From: Rosa chinensis
Taxonomy: Eukaryota > Streptophyta > Magnoliopsida > Rosales > Rosaceae
Assembly: GCF_002994745.2 (NCBI RefSeq)
Contig: NC_037088.1
Span: 57,120,397 to 57,184,396, forward strand
Reading direction: 5' to 3'
DNA: 64,000 bases
Shown: positions 23,528 through 35,585 of the stretch, one piece after another
Position numbering within the stretch: position 1 is the first letter of the stretch
Layout: each line of letters begins with the position of its first letter
Position numbers and translations under genes: made by a program
Notes under the pieces: generated by a model
Told to the model about the DNA's origin: nothing
Databases searched by the model: none
The model's input: only the letters and a program-made list of their open reading frames with translations

Positions 23528-25600
23528 AGAAACTGATGGCATGAAGTAAGAAGGCATATTTTATGCCACAGTACTGGAAGCGAAATGACTTGCATATGAA
23601 TAAATTGATCAGAAAAACTTGCATATGAATAAATTCATCATTCTGATATTTTAATAGTTTTACCCCATATCTTCAAGTTTTATGCAAGGCTTGATGACCT
23701 TGTCTGAATATTGTACTAGAATATGAATGTTCTACACTGAACTGGTAATTTAATTGAATAATGGGAGCGGGGAGAAATATGAGTTCATTAACATATTACT
23801 GAATTAAGTTTCATTCATATTTCTAATATTGTGCTATTATCACTGTAAATTAGTAAATCCATGAGGGCATGCCTCCTTTGTTTTGTTCGGTAATGAATGA
23901 GTGACTCAATGGAGGGAGGCAACCAGCAATCCCTTTGTTGGCTTGGTTATTTCATATGTTATGAGATGTCATTTTGCTTCTTACAGTATAAGTATCTGCT
24001 TCACTATGTCTATTGCCAGTCTGCAGTGTAGTTCAATAGTGGAAAGCATCCATTGTTTAGGTCACTCTTCAAGGATAGCATTGGAAACTCTCTGCAACGA
24101 CTGTACTCTTCTAAAGTTCTCAAGGTGCATTAATTATATAATGATGGAATGTCTTCAAGTGGATGGTGTTGCACAAGGCTGTGCTCATGTTGCAGTGTCG
24201 AGTCAAAATCTTAGCGAGGAGCTTCAATCAAGGTGTCACACACTTTTGTGGGGAGTACTCGTAGTACTGTAAGTAAATGAAGCATTACACTTTTTCTGGT
24301 GCCACTTTCTTTGATATTTACTTTTGGCAAGAAGTTGACACTTTTCTTATGTAAATTTTGTTTATAGCTTCCTTGGGAGATCGGTCAGAGAGGCCCATGA
24401 TTTTTCAGAGGAGTTGGGTTGCTGCTACACTCATGGAGAATACCAAAATACTGATCTGTTTCCAACTGTAATGGTCAACATCCCCACCTCTCTTCTTCAT
24501 CCATCTCTGAGCTGATACGCTTTTTAGGTTTCTGTGCACCTCTCACTAATTTGTTTTTCTTTTTAAATAAGTGCAGCATAGAATACAGATCATTATATAA
24601 GTGAAGGATCGTGTATGTATTTTGGGTTTTAATAGCCTTCATTTTTGTTCTGCAGAATTATGTTCAAGTCAACGGTTGAGTTACCAGTATAGGGTTTGTA
24701 TCATTTTTCAACTGCTAATTACTTAAGCAGAAAAGAGTCTCTGTGCATGTTCAGTCCACTAGTCAATGATTTATGCTTGGGCATTTTACTTGTAATATTG
24801 AAATCATTTGCCTCCTCTCTCTCTCTTTATGCGCGCGAGCGCGCACACACACACACATACATACATCATACTAGTGATTGATCATATATATTTATTTGCT
24901 TTGGTAGGGTGTGGAACTGTTGAAGGAGTCTCTGCAGTCCAAATCGGTCCTCACAAATGTCTTCCTTGGGAAGAAAGCTGGGATTGGCATTGATATCTTG
25001 GAGCCACTACGTAAAGGTGGGATTTAATGATCATGCTTTTGGATTTCATAACTTTTTTATGGGAGTCGAATGTTTAGACTCTGAAGGAAAACTTTCTTAT
25101 GTAATATGCTTTTTAAGCAGCGTGCTAGTTGAATGTTCTAATATAACTATGTGGCTATCTTTAATCAGTGTTTTCATAAAATTTGTGGATTCATTTTCAA
25201 TTGGTTTATTGGTCTCAGACCAACATCATATATGCTCTTAAGGTACGCGAAGATGTTTAATTATATATTTAGCTAAAACTCCCCGGACTTTTTTAACCCT
25301 GCCTGTAATATTGAAATGCCATTGGATCTTAGTGGGGGTCACCTATATTGTACCATTGATCAGTCTTTTAACATTTGATCCGTCTAAAGAATCCCACTTT
25401 ATAACTTTATGATCAAACTTTTAAGGTTTGAGATCTGAATGCGAGTCTGGAGCTTTAATTTGAGTGAGGACTTTATCAAAGACCTAGTAAGACCAAGACT
25501 TTTTAAAGGTGGAAGAGTATAGCTGTAAAGAATAGATAAAATCCTTTCGGCAAAAGAAAAGATACACATACCTAGTCATCTCTTGAAGAAAAAGAAAAGA
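23528..25600 (+). other. Duplicated 3' flank with exon-like fragments, function unknown
   Basis: 23528 to about 24815 is duplicated behind copy I (62725-63910), with a more diverged relative behind H (57920-58420). A segment at 24009-24272 can be read as S-L-Q-C-S-S-I-V-E-S-I-x-C-L-G-H-S-S-R and S-Q-N-L-S-E-E-L-Q-S-R-C-H-T; both copies retain it with different internal gaps. A block at 24907-25020 reads G-V-E-L-L-K-E-S-L-Q-S-K-S-V. GT and AG signals surround some blocks. I do not recognise the gene; it may be a captured or ancestral neighbour fragment. Confidence 0.4.
24812..24868. repeat. Compound CT / CG / CA microsatellite
   Basis: A (CT)n run is followed by TGCGCGCGAGCGCGCACACA and then CA/TACA repeats. 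The alternating purine-pyrimidine stretch (24830-24865) could adopt Z-DNA. At the paralogous position behind copy I (63909-63924) there is only a (TA)n run. Confidence 0.85.
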
Positions 25601-25628
25601 ACCACAAGAGCTGGTCCAATTATTTTGA

Positions 25629-25735
25629 AGATCAAAGTCAGCCAGTCAGGTTTATAAATAGGTCTTTTACCTTCAATTATAAATAAGCGATTTGCTGAAG
25701 ATCAAAGTCAGGTCTATAAATAGGTCTTTTAAAAT
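25629..25735 (+). promoter_or_regulatory. Duplicated TATA module upstream of copy F
   Basis: The block GAAGATCAAAGTCA...GGT-TATAAATAGGTCTTTTA occurs twice in tandem, with TATAAATA at 25653-25660 and 25715-25722. The module lies about 350-420 bp before the F ATG (26072), compatible with a long leader or a leader intron. Two usable TATA boxes are inferred. Confidence 0.5.
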
Positions 25736-26071
25736 TTTCATAATTTTTCATTACATCTCTTCTCTATTTATCTTCCCAAAGATCTCATTTTTTTATTATT
25801 TTATTTCCCTCTTCATCCAGTGTCCTCTCTCTGAGTCATAATTAGTAATTAACTGCCTATTTACTCTTCCTCTCGACTCTCTTCAACTCCATCTTCCTCT
25901 CTCTGAACCCCAAATAAATTCCATAGAACGATTGCATTCCCCAACACGACTAGACTCTGCATCACTTAATTCAGCTCTTTTTATATAAAAATCAACCAAC
26001 CCTTGTAGAGGGCCATTCTCTTCTTCAGTTTTTGAGCAAGCAAAAAGGTGTTCAACTTGTTTGGTCTGAGA

Positions 26072-28761
26072 ATGGGCGGAGGAGGAGAGGGTCATGCAAT
26101 AGGGATTGACTTGGGGACAACCTATTCATGCGTAGCAGTGTGGGAGCACGAGCATGTAGAAATCATAGTGAATGATCAAGGAAACAGGACAACTCCATCT
26201 TATGTTGCCTTCACTGACTCGGAGCTTTTCGTAGGCGACGCTGCATTTAACCAGATCATTAAAAATCCCACAAACTCAATCTTTGGTACTGTCTTCTTCC
26301 TATATCCACAACACTAATATTCATAGCCATCTGTTTCTCAATCGTAGCTTTATATTCCTGTGAGATTCTTATATTTTGAATCCTAACTAGAATAGCGTAC
26401 ATTTGTATCCTCTCCTTTGTTATGTAGGGACTGAGTATTGATTTGAATAGTATAGACCAAGATTAGGAGAGTGCCGTGAAGCTTAATGTGTGATTAAATT
26501 TTTTGTTGCTTTGTATATACAATTAGCTCCTCGCGGTTTGAAGGGTTTTAGCTTTCTTGTCCCTTCTCTTTTAATTTTATTTTTGTTTATTTTCTTTAAT
26601 TAATAGCATTCTCTTGCTCGTTGAGATTTCACTAAAAAAAGAATTGTGAAGAGTGATTTATCTATATAATTGTTGCAGTGACCGTGGTGCTTAGTGCTTA
26701 CCTATGTGAAAGATAAATTGTTGGTTTTGAAAATTCTTGAATAATTTCAAGTGACTATGCTTATGTTGCTAATTGGCAAACAGTTGGAATTTAGAACAAA
26801 TACAAACATGTCATTTTGCTTAACCACTGTCACAAAGTGCAAATTTTATGGCATTTTTCCGGAGTATATGTCATACTGCGAATCTGGAGATAAAGTAGAA
26901 TAACTGTTAGAGATCCAGAGTATGACTTACCGTGCACTAACATTGGAGAATAGAAGGTCTTTCTAAAGAGTCTATCACCTATCTTGGAGCTAACTACTTG
27001 CTTGTTGACTGACATAATAGCTCTTAAGAAAGTTTAATATTTTATGGGATAAAGGTTTAATAACTTCATTGATTATCATACTGTTTTTGGTGTAAATAAT
27101 TTATTATTCCTGTTGCATTCTTTCATCAACATAGGCAGTTCTAACTTATTTCACAATTATACATTGTTTAAAGTATGCACTAGAAGCGATGGTGTAAACA
27201 AACATGCTCAATCAGTAGGCATATATGACAGAGTAGTTTTGGCATAAAAAAGGAGCTACTGGTAGAATTGGAAAGTCATTAGAATTTCCAAAAAAATATA
27301 AACAAAATTGTGTTCATATGACTTGTTTCTTCTCGATCATTGGCTTGCTTTTTTGGAATGTGTTTCTAAATTGGACGTTCGTCTGCAGATGCAAAGCGTT
27401 TGATAGGCAGGAGATATAGTGATGCCTCAGTTCAAAATGATATTAAACTCTGGCCATTCAAGGTTATTGAAGGTCCTGCTGAGAAGCCCATGATTGTAGT
27501 TACCCACAAGGGCGAAGAGAAACAATTTTCTGCTGAACAAATCTCATCTATGGTTCTTGAAAAGATGCGGGAAATTGCTGAGGCCTATCTTGGTTCACCT
27601 GTGAAAAATGCAGTTATCACCGTCCCTGCCTACTTCAATAATTCACAGCGTCAGGCTACAAATGATGCCGCAGTCACTGCTGGCCTAAACGTGATGCGTA
27701 TCATCAACGAACCAACTGCAGCAGCCATTGCTTATGGACTTGACAGAAAGGGCGGCTGGTATAGCAAGAGAAATGTTATGATATTTGATTTCGGCGGTGG
27801 TACACTAGATGTGTCATTGCTTACAATAGGTGATGGTATATTCGAAGTGAAGGCTACAGCTGGAGACACTCACCTTGGAGGTGAAGATCTTGATAACAGA
27901 ATGGTGAGCTATTGTGTTGAGGAATTCAAGAAAAAGCACAATCTAGACATCACTGGAAACTTTAGAGCTCTTAGGAGGTTAAGAAATGCATGTGAGAAGG
28001 CAAAGAGGAGACTTTCATTTGCTTCCATAGTTGACATTGAAATTGATTGTTTGGATTTCTATACAAGTATCACTAGAGCCAAGTTTGAACAACTCAACAA
28101 AGACTTGTTCAACAAGTGCATGGACCCTGTGAGAAAGTGTTTAAGCGATGCTACAATGAAGATAAGCAATGTCCATGATGTTGTTCTTGCGGGTGGCTCT
28201 TCTAGAATTCCTAAAGTGCAAGAACTATTAAAAGATGTCTTCAAAGGGAAGGAGCTGTGCAAGGGAGTTAATCCAGATGAGGCAATCGCCTATGGAGCTG
28301 CAGTTCAAGCTGCAGTTTTGAAAGGCCATCAAGATCGGAAACTTCAAGACTTCGCTCTCTTGGATGTCACCCCTCTGTCACTCGGGTTGGAGAGTCGCAC
28401 ACTTGATACGCTTGAGAAATACATGAATGTTTTGATTCCAAAGAACACTAGAATACCTGTGATGAAGAGCAAAATTATAACTACTATATATGACAACCAA
28501 GAGTCGGTCGTATTCCCCATATATGAGGGTGAGTGTAGAATAGTCAAAGAAAATTACTTTGTGGGCGAAGTTAGCCTCTGCAACATTCCTCTGGCTCCCA
28601 AGAATGTTCCTAAGTTCAATCTTTGCTTTAATATTGATGCAAGTGGTATCCTGCGTGTCTCAGCAGAGGACATGACTACTGGGCAGAGGAAAGAGATTAC
28701 GATCAACAGTGACAGAAGAAATTTGGGAATTGAGAACGAGAGAATTGCTGACATCGACTAG
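26072..28761 (+). CDS. Hsp70 copy F, lidless cytosolic-type Hsp70 homologue, intact (528 aa)
   Basis: Exon 1 is 26072-26285 and exon 2 is 27389-28761, with a 1,103-bp GT-AG intron at the family position. The start is [11 protein letters not shown]. The full set of Hsp70 ATPase motifs is present ([41 protein letters not shown]), then D-V-T-P-L-S-L-G and a beta substrate-binding domain containing I-Y-E-G-E and F-N-I-D-A-S-G. The protein ends with [18 protein letters not shown]; lid and EEVD are absent. It is a tandem duplicate of D, with intron and 3' flank also duplicated. Confidence 0.9.
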
Positions 28762-29141
28762 TCGTTTTTTCCCATTAAGTTTCTTTGCTGTACTGCATTG
28801 TGCATATGTTGGGTCCTTAGCTCATGCACTTACCTTGTTTTTGTTCGTGTTTTGCTGCCATAACTATGATAGAAGTCTTGTTTTTGAGTTACAAGGGCCA
28901 TATTTTGCTGGACGTAGCTCTCGTGTTGGACTGATAATTGGTGCTAAAATTAATTATACATGTTGCATAAGCTGGTGGGAACTGTCTTTAGCAAAAGCCT
29001 GAATTTATTGCAGATGTAATTGCAGAAATTTGTGAAGTATATCTGAATCTGATCCGTCAGGCGTCACTACTATATAACAGTTACAAAGGTAAATCCTATT
29101 TCGACTGAAAACTGTAATTACGAAGTTTTTCCGGTCACTGT
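28762..29141. other. 3' flank of copy F
   Basis: Collinear with 19810-20165 behind copy D and without a gene. It is interrupted at 29141/29142 by copia element 1 and resumes at 35591. Confidence 0.8.
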
Positions 29142-29592
29142 TGTTGAAGTCAACATCATGCGTGCCTCTTCAAATTAGGGTTTAGTCTTAGAGTTGTAAG
29201 AGCAACTCCAACAGATTCCCTATATTTTGATTTTTCTCTACTTTAGGGAAAAATAAGCCTCTTTTGCTCCAACAGATTCCCTATAAACTATCCCTATTTT
29301 AGGGAAAGGAAGGAAGGAGAAAATCAAATTCCCTATATTTACAGTAAACTCTAAAATTTTAAGGAATAATATGGAGATTTTAGATATTGTTGTAAAATAG
29401 GGAATCTGTTGGAGTTGGAGAAGAAAAAGAGACTAAAGTTTTGGACTTTTGCTCTAATAGGAGAAGGTTCTAGATTCCCTAATTATGTTCAGATTCTATT
29501 ACCTTTGGTGTACTCTGTAAATCCCTATATAGGGCTCCTATTATCAATAATACTAACACAATTCTCTCTGCAATTCCATTTTTACGTAAACA
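29142..29592 (+). repeat. Copia element 1, 5' LTR (enlarged by a MITE)
   Basis: 451 bp from TGTTGAAGTC to CGTAAACA. It equals the 199-bp 3' LTR plus a 255-bp insertion and its 3-bp target duplication. The primer-binding region begins directly after it (TTATCAGCATGAG). Confidence 0.88.
29200..29454. mobile_element. Tourist/Harbinger-type MITE nested in the 5' LTR
   Basis: It starts GAGCAACTCCAACAGATTCC and ends TTTTGCTC, with TAA on both sides (29197-29199 and 29455-29457). An internal inverted copy, AGGGAATCTGTTGGAGTT, lies near 29398-29416. The 3' LTR has the empty site (GTTGTAATAGGAG), proving insertion after the retrotransposon integrated. Confidence 0.88.
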
Positions 29593-30155
29593 CGTTATCA
29601 GCATGAGCCCTAACTCTAGCCCTAAAAACCAAAAAGCTGCCGTAAACCCTAGCAAACCCTAACACCCGAAATTTCTTTCACCAAAAGATGCCGCAAGTTC
29701 CTAGCCCTTGCTAGCCATACCGTGCGCTGCTCCTGCAGCCCTTGCGCACCCTTGTGCTGCCTACTGCCCCTGCAGCATCGTCGCATGCCTGCTGCCCTTG
29801 CAGCATAGCAGCACACTCGTTCCTGTGCAGATCAGCCTATTTGCACACCCCGAAACGTCTTGATCGAGACCTCAGATCAAAATCCTTCATTCATCAAAGT
29901 TGTTCGTCTCTGTCTCTTCTATCTGATCTCCAAATTTCAGCCATATTCGAGTCGTTTTGAGACCTGTACATCATTAGAAGTGGGAGCTGTTCAGAAGCGA
30001 ATCTGCTCCGAATTTCAACAAGTAAGTTTTAAAGATCAAAGTTCCTGATTTCTTGTCCTTTAAATTTCTTTATTTGCTGCAGGATTTGCAATATACGAAC
30101 ATGGGTTTGATTATTTAATAAGCGGAATTGTGGGGATTCACGCTAAACGAAATAA

Positions 30156-30270
30156 GGGCGTTCGTAATCAATGAACTAAGAGTGTTCATAATATTCGAAC
30201 TAAGAGCGTTCGTAACCAATGAATTAAGAGTGTTCATAATATTCGGACTAAGAGCGTCCGCAAGCATCAA
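30156..30270. repeat. 48-bp tandem repeat in the copia 1 leader
   Basis: The words GCGTTCG / GCGTTCG / GCGTCCG start at 30158, 30206 and 30254, a 48-bp period, with CTAAGAGTGTTCATAATATT between them. It lies between the 5' LTR and Gag. Confidence 0.8.
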
Positions 30271-30482
30271 ATTGTGACCATATTAAACATCAATGTTTTG
30301 GTCTAATCCAAATATTCTTGAAAATTGATTTCTTGGTAGCGTAGCTCGGAAATCTTATTATTTTAGTTTTCGTGGAAGTTTAGCTCCGAAACTAATTCGT
30401 TCTTGTTTCACCCTTTTTCAGGATGTCAAACTCGAACATACTCTATTTTGTTCAATTGGATTATGCAGGCAAAAGATAGCTA

Positions 30483-31097
30483 ATGTGGGCTCAGGATGTT
30501 GAGCTCCACCTTATTGCTCGTGACTTATTGCATACAATCCAAGAGCTTTGTCATAAAGGAACTGCTCCAGACCCTCAAACTGAGATCGACAATTCTAGGA
30601 CACTTGCCCTAATGATGCGTCACATGGATAGGGACCTCAGGTTTGAGTTCATGAATGAGGATAGTGTTATAAAGCTATGGCAAGCGCTTCGTGAACGTTA
30701 TGGCAACGTTCGTGACTCCATCCTTTCGAATTTAGAAGCAGAATTGAATGATCTTCGCTTCTCTGACTTTGATACAATTATACAATTTTATTCGGAAGCT
30801 CTCCGCATCACAGGAATGATGCGCTTATGTGGCAAGACGATCACAGAAGAACAATTGATTGAGAAAACCCTCAATACCTTCCCTGTCTATGCTATGAGGT
30901 CCTGTGATTTATTTTGGACTCATATAAATGCAAGAAGGATCACAAGCTTTCAACAGCTTATTAAAGCTATGGAAATTGCTGAAAGGAAAGACAACGAGCT
31001 TGTGAGAAGAGAAATTGATAGGCTTCGAGATAGCTATCCAGAGCGTCGCCCTATGGCTAGAGAAAGTTGCCATAGACGTCATGATCTATACGATTGA
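30483..31097 (+). pseudogene. Copia 1 Gag fragment (UBN2-type)
   Basis: A 204-codon open frame with the Gag-type W-Q-A-L-R-E-R-Y-G-N pattern and a following L-x-x-L-x-F-x-x-F-D-T-I-I-Q-F-Y motif typical of copia Gag. It lacks a zinc knuckle and the frame breaks before protease. Confidence 0.75.
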
Positions 31098-31779
31098 AAT
31101 GCTCATGAAGGTAGTTGCCAAAGGCGACAATCACGCCACCATAGGAGCCGTGACTTTGAGGGATGAAGGGTTGGAAACCATAGAGCCAACTTTGGCCATG
31201 GTCAGAATTTTTCAACGTCTCCGGTCCTAGGGACCATGCACATTGCGCCAATGCGCCTCAATCAAGGGAGAATCCTCTTCATGGTGTCTATTTCTGATAT
31301 GGAACGTCTGATCAATGGACCTGAATTTGCAATGTGCCTAAGAAGGTAGCCGCATCATGGTGATCAAGACATCGAGTTCAAAAAGACTTTAAATCTGGCG
31401 ATGAAGACAAAATGCCACAGATTTTTATTTTGAATAGTCTTTTATTTTTCCAAGAATTATGTAATGGCAATTATACCTTAATCAATAAATGACAATTTTG
31501 TATTAACTCTTTCTCAAGTGGCGCATCCAATGAAGTATGATGTCTAAGAAAGTGATTGAGATTAGTGGTACTTAAGAGAGTCTCGCTCCACCAACATCTC
31601 TCTCTACTTCCCTGGTCATATTTGATTGGAGTTACCAAACGGATTGAGTGACTACGATTTGTCTAAGTTTGATTTTTATTTTGGATTAGACTTTGGTTAA
31701 GAAACTTTGATGTAATCATTGGCTATTAATAAAGTGTTGATTCTTTTACTTAATATCTTGGACATGCCTTAATTCGAAC

Positions 31780-34680
31780 TTTATTTGAAAGATATAAAGC
31801 AAATGGTTTTCATGTGGAAACATTGTGAGAATGGACAAGAGTTCATTTGCATCACCTCTAATGACTACAGACATAAACGAGTACTAGAGAAACTTATGTG
31901 TCACTCTAGTGGGTTGTATGCAACCACTATTCTAGTCATTGAATCCAATCATGTCATGAGAGATGACTTATGAGATTCTGACACATATAGGCTTTGGCAC
32001 GACCGTTTGGGACACCCAGGTCATGATATGATGATCCGTGATACTAAAGACTTCACACGGACATCTCTTCTTCAGAACGAAGAGAAGTGAGAATCCAAAG
32101 TCAATTCAAAGAGAGCATTGCACCGCCGCCATGCACCACCGGCTGGCCAAAGCCGGCGCCGTGATCCCCTTGAGGCAAAATCATGGCTTTGAAGCCATGT
32201 ATGGAGACTTGGCTCCTCTCTCTACTTCTCAAAGTAAATTGTGACATTGTGGCTCAACCAAAACCTTCATTGGTTGATTATAAGGCCAATCTTTCATTCT
32301 GTAAAGCCTGTTTTTTTTAGGATCAAGACCATCCTATGCAAAGGACACTAAATAAATAATTCCATTCTTACATAGAATCCAAGGGGATTTTGTGGATCGA
32401 TTCAACCAACTTGCGGACTGCTTAGATGTTTTATGGTGTTGGTTAATGTGTGGACACGCTGGTCACGTGTCGCGCTATCATCAACTTGTAATGCTGCTTA
32501 TGATGAACTCCTAGCCCAAAACATATGGCTACGGGCTCACTACCCAGATCATCCTATTCAGTCAATTTGACTTGATAATGCTAGAGAGTTTACATCGAAA
32601 ATTTTCGATGACTATTGCATATCATTGGGTATTGATATCAAGTATCATATTCCCATGTACACACCCAATTGGTCTCGCGGAAAAGCCACCATTAAAAGAC
32701 TACGATGGTAGCCCGGACTTTGGTAATGCGCACCAATATTTTCGCTTGGGTTATGCAATATCGCATGCAGCTATACTAATTCGTCTACGACTCATAGCAG
32801 CCACTCAACGTTTATTTGCGTTACAGCTAGTGATCGACTGGGTTCGAGTCTAATATCTCGTACTTATGCATATTTGAGTGTGCGGTTTATGTGCCAATTG
32901 CGCTGCCACAGCTCATCAACATGAGTCATTGCAACGAATGCATATATATATTTGTGTTGGACATAAGTCTCCAACCATAAGTCTGCTATGTAAAACCCTT
33001 GACAGACGATCTCTTTTTCACTGGATTTGCGAATTGTCACTTTGATGAGACAGTCTTCCCGTCGTTAGGGGGAGATTAGAACATCAATGTTCAACATAAA
33101 CGACAGGAATTGTCGTGGTTTGTCCCCACTATGTCTCATCTTGATCCCCTAAAAGTGACGAGATCACATATACCTGCTGCAAACATGTCTGCAAGGATTG
33201 ATGTCCCCACAAGAGGACATGGTGCCACCCAGAGGAGATGGGTACGACACCACTACCATGGATGGTGGTATGGTGATGCCACAAAGGTGGCATAATGGCG
33301 TCTTAGGCCATGGGTTCCGCTAGAGAGCGTAGGAGACCCATAAGTTCGATGGATTCTCGCCCTATGAAGAGAGCGAGTTTGGCACAACTTGATCCATTGA
33401 TCATTGATACTCAAAATCCGTCTCATGAGAATATTCTGGATTGTGTTTATGTCCAAGAGACATCGTTGAGGGATGCCTCAATGTTAGAACCAATTCCTGA
33501 GAAGATAGAGATCTCTACGAATCACACTAGTGTACATGAAGACGTGGAATTATTGAGACCAATGACATCGAACCTTACTCCGTTGAAGAATGCTAACGTA
33601 GAGAAAATTGACCTAAATGGAAAAATATGATCCATGTTGAATTGGATTCACTAACGAAGATGAATGATTTCGAGGCCTGAGATGCCAACACCTCCTAACA
33701 TAAAACCTGTTGACATTAATAGGTCTTCGTTAGATAGCGTGATGAGAAAAAGAGATGATAGTCTTGCCTTATGGCGCAAGGCTTCTCACAAAACGCCATG
33801 GAATCGACTACGAGAAGACATATTCTCTCGTAATGGATGTCATTGCACTCCACTACCTTGTTAGTTTGGTAGTTTCCAAATAATTGAACATGCAACTTAC
33901 GAATGTGGTCACTACATATCTCTGTGGGGATCTAGATACGGAATATAATGAAGGTTCTTGTAGACTTCATTTACCCAAATCAAGTGGCTCTTGACCACGG
34001 AGCGCGTTTGCAATGAGAGTGAAACGCTCACTAAAGTGACTACTTGATTGGGAAGGGATATGATGAACTATGCCCCTGCGTTTTCATGACAAGTTCTGGA
34101 TTTGCAATTGTCACGGTTTATGTTGATAAACATAATTGGAACCCTTGAGAGTTAAGGGAAACTGTTGAACACCTTAAATCTAAGTTTGAGATGAATGACA
34201 TTGGGAGAACACGGTTTTGTCTAGATTTAGAACTTGTACACCGTGTCAATAAATGCTTTGCATTTTGATAAAGTCAAAGATGCACTCCCATGGTCGTCCA
34301 TAGTCTTGACCCTAAGAGGGATACACTCCGTCCCAGGGATGATGACGAAGACGTGTTAATTGGCAGAAGTGTCTTACCTAAGTGCAATAGGCTCATTATT
34401 GTACTTAACACAATACAAGACCGGACACCTCATTTGTTATGAACTTGTTGGCTAGATGTAGCCCTGCGCCAACGCAACGCCATTGGACTGGTATAAAGAC
34501 AATCTTTCGTTACTTAAAATGTATGATAGATATGAGCTTGTTCTATCCCTGCAGAGAGAAAAGAATGACGGAAGAATGAGAACGGATCTCATTAGCCCAA
34601 GTGGCACCGTCCAAGACGCCGTGATCAGCAAAGCCGTCGGCCACCCATCCTCCTCCCTTACATCAAAACGATGATGATGT
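31780..34680 (+). pseudogene. Copia 1 integrase and reverse transcriptase remnants
   Basis: Readable pieces include the pre-integrase motif Y-R-L-W-H-D-R-L-G-H-P-G near 31986, an integrase piece around 32560-32700 (L-D-N-A-R-E-F in a shifted frame) and a reverse transcriptase piece near 34110-34200 (Y-V-D-K in place of Y-V-D-D, then L-K-S-K-F-E-M-N-D-I-G). Frames are broken throughout. GC-rich patches near 32125-32170 and 34600-34650 do not fit the copia frame and may be inserted. Confidence 0.6.
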
Positions 34681-34681
34681 T

Positions 34682-35182
34682 TTGATGGATTTTGCTGATG
34701 TAGGGTATCTCTTTGACCCTTACAAAGGTCACTCCCAAACGGGTTATGTCTTTACCATGGGAAGCACTGCGATATTTTGGAGGTTTACAAAGCAGACTCT
34801 TGTTGCTACTTCCTCAAATCATGCAGAGATTATTGCTCTACATGAAGCCGTGCGAGAATGCATATGGCTAAGGTCTGTAATTAGACATATTCGAGGAACT
34901 TGTGGTTTGAAGTCTACCACAGATGAACCTACATGCATTTATGAAGATAATGCAGCTTGTATTAAGCAAATGAAATTAGGTTTCATCAAGAGCGACAACA
35001 CAAAGCATATATCACCTAAGTTCTTTTACAATCAGCAACAACAAGCACTTCTAAATATCGAAGTGAATCAAATCCGATATGAGGATAATGTAGCGGATTT
35101 ATTTACTAAGTCGTTACCTAAATCCACCTTCGAGAAACATGTGAAGAGTATCGAATTGAGAAAGTTATCCGAACTCCCATGA
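34682..35182 (+). pseudogene. Copia 1 RNase H fragment
   Basis: A 166-codon open frame with the copia RNase H motifs: G-Y-V-F-T-M-G, S-S-N-H-A-E-I-I-A-L-H-E-A, Y-E-D-N-A-A-C and V-A-D-L-F-T-K-S-L-P. It stands alone because upstream reverse transcriptase is decayed. Confidence 0.85.
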
Positions 35183-35386
35183 TTGTAGCAATCAGGGGGA
35201 GATATTGACATCAGGGGGAGGTATGATGTCTACATGTTCGATCTCGAAGAGTGAAGGACGTGTTGTGCTCTTTTTGCCCTTCGACCAGGGTTATTTTTAT
35301 CCCACAGGGTTTTTGTTACGTGGCAAGGTTTTTAGTGATGCAACGATCAAAGCGTCATGACCAAGTTTGAGCGGCACAAGGGGGAG

Positions 35387-35585
35387 TGTTGAAGGAAGTC
35401 GACATCATGTGTGTCTCTTCAAACTAGGGTTTAGTCTTAGAGTTGTAATAGGAGAATGTTCTAGATTCCCTAATTATGTTCGGATTCTATTACCTTTTGT
35501 GTACTCTGTAAATCCCTATATATAGGGCTTCTATTATCAATAATACTAACACAATTCTCTCTGCAATTCCATTTTTACTTAAACA
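35387..35585 (+). repeat. Copia element 1, 3' LTR
   Basis: 199 bp from TGTTGAAGGA to TTACTTAAACA, preceded by the purine tract AAGGGGGAG. It aligns with the 5' LTR once the nested MITE is removed, with scattered substitutions, so it is older than copia 2 and 3. Confidence 0.9.

Larger units (their letters stand above)
29142..35585 (+). mobile_element. Copia element 1, degraded Ty1/copia LTR retrotransposon
   Basis: The element runs from TGTTGAAGTC to TTACTTAAACA and is flanked by the 5-bp duplication ACTGT (29137-29141 and 35586-35590). It interrupts a flank that is continuous behind copy D. A polypurine tract (AAGGGGGAG) sits before the 3' LTR. Between the LTRs are decayed Gag, integrase, reverse transcriptase and RNase H segments with many stops and deletions. 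It is not autonomous. Confidence 0.92.

Noticed and set aside
23901..24272. 123-codon frame as an independent gene
   Set aside because: The paralogous copy at 63176-63376 has a different length and internal gap, and neither has a clear complete structure. Kept only as an exon-like fragment.
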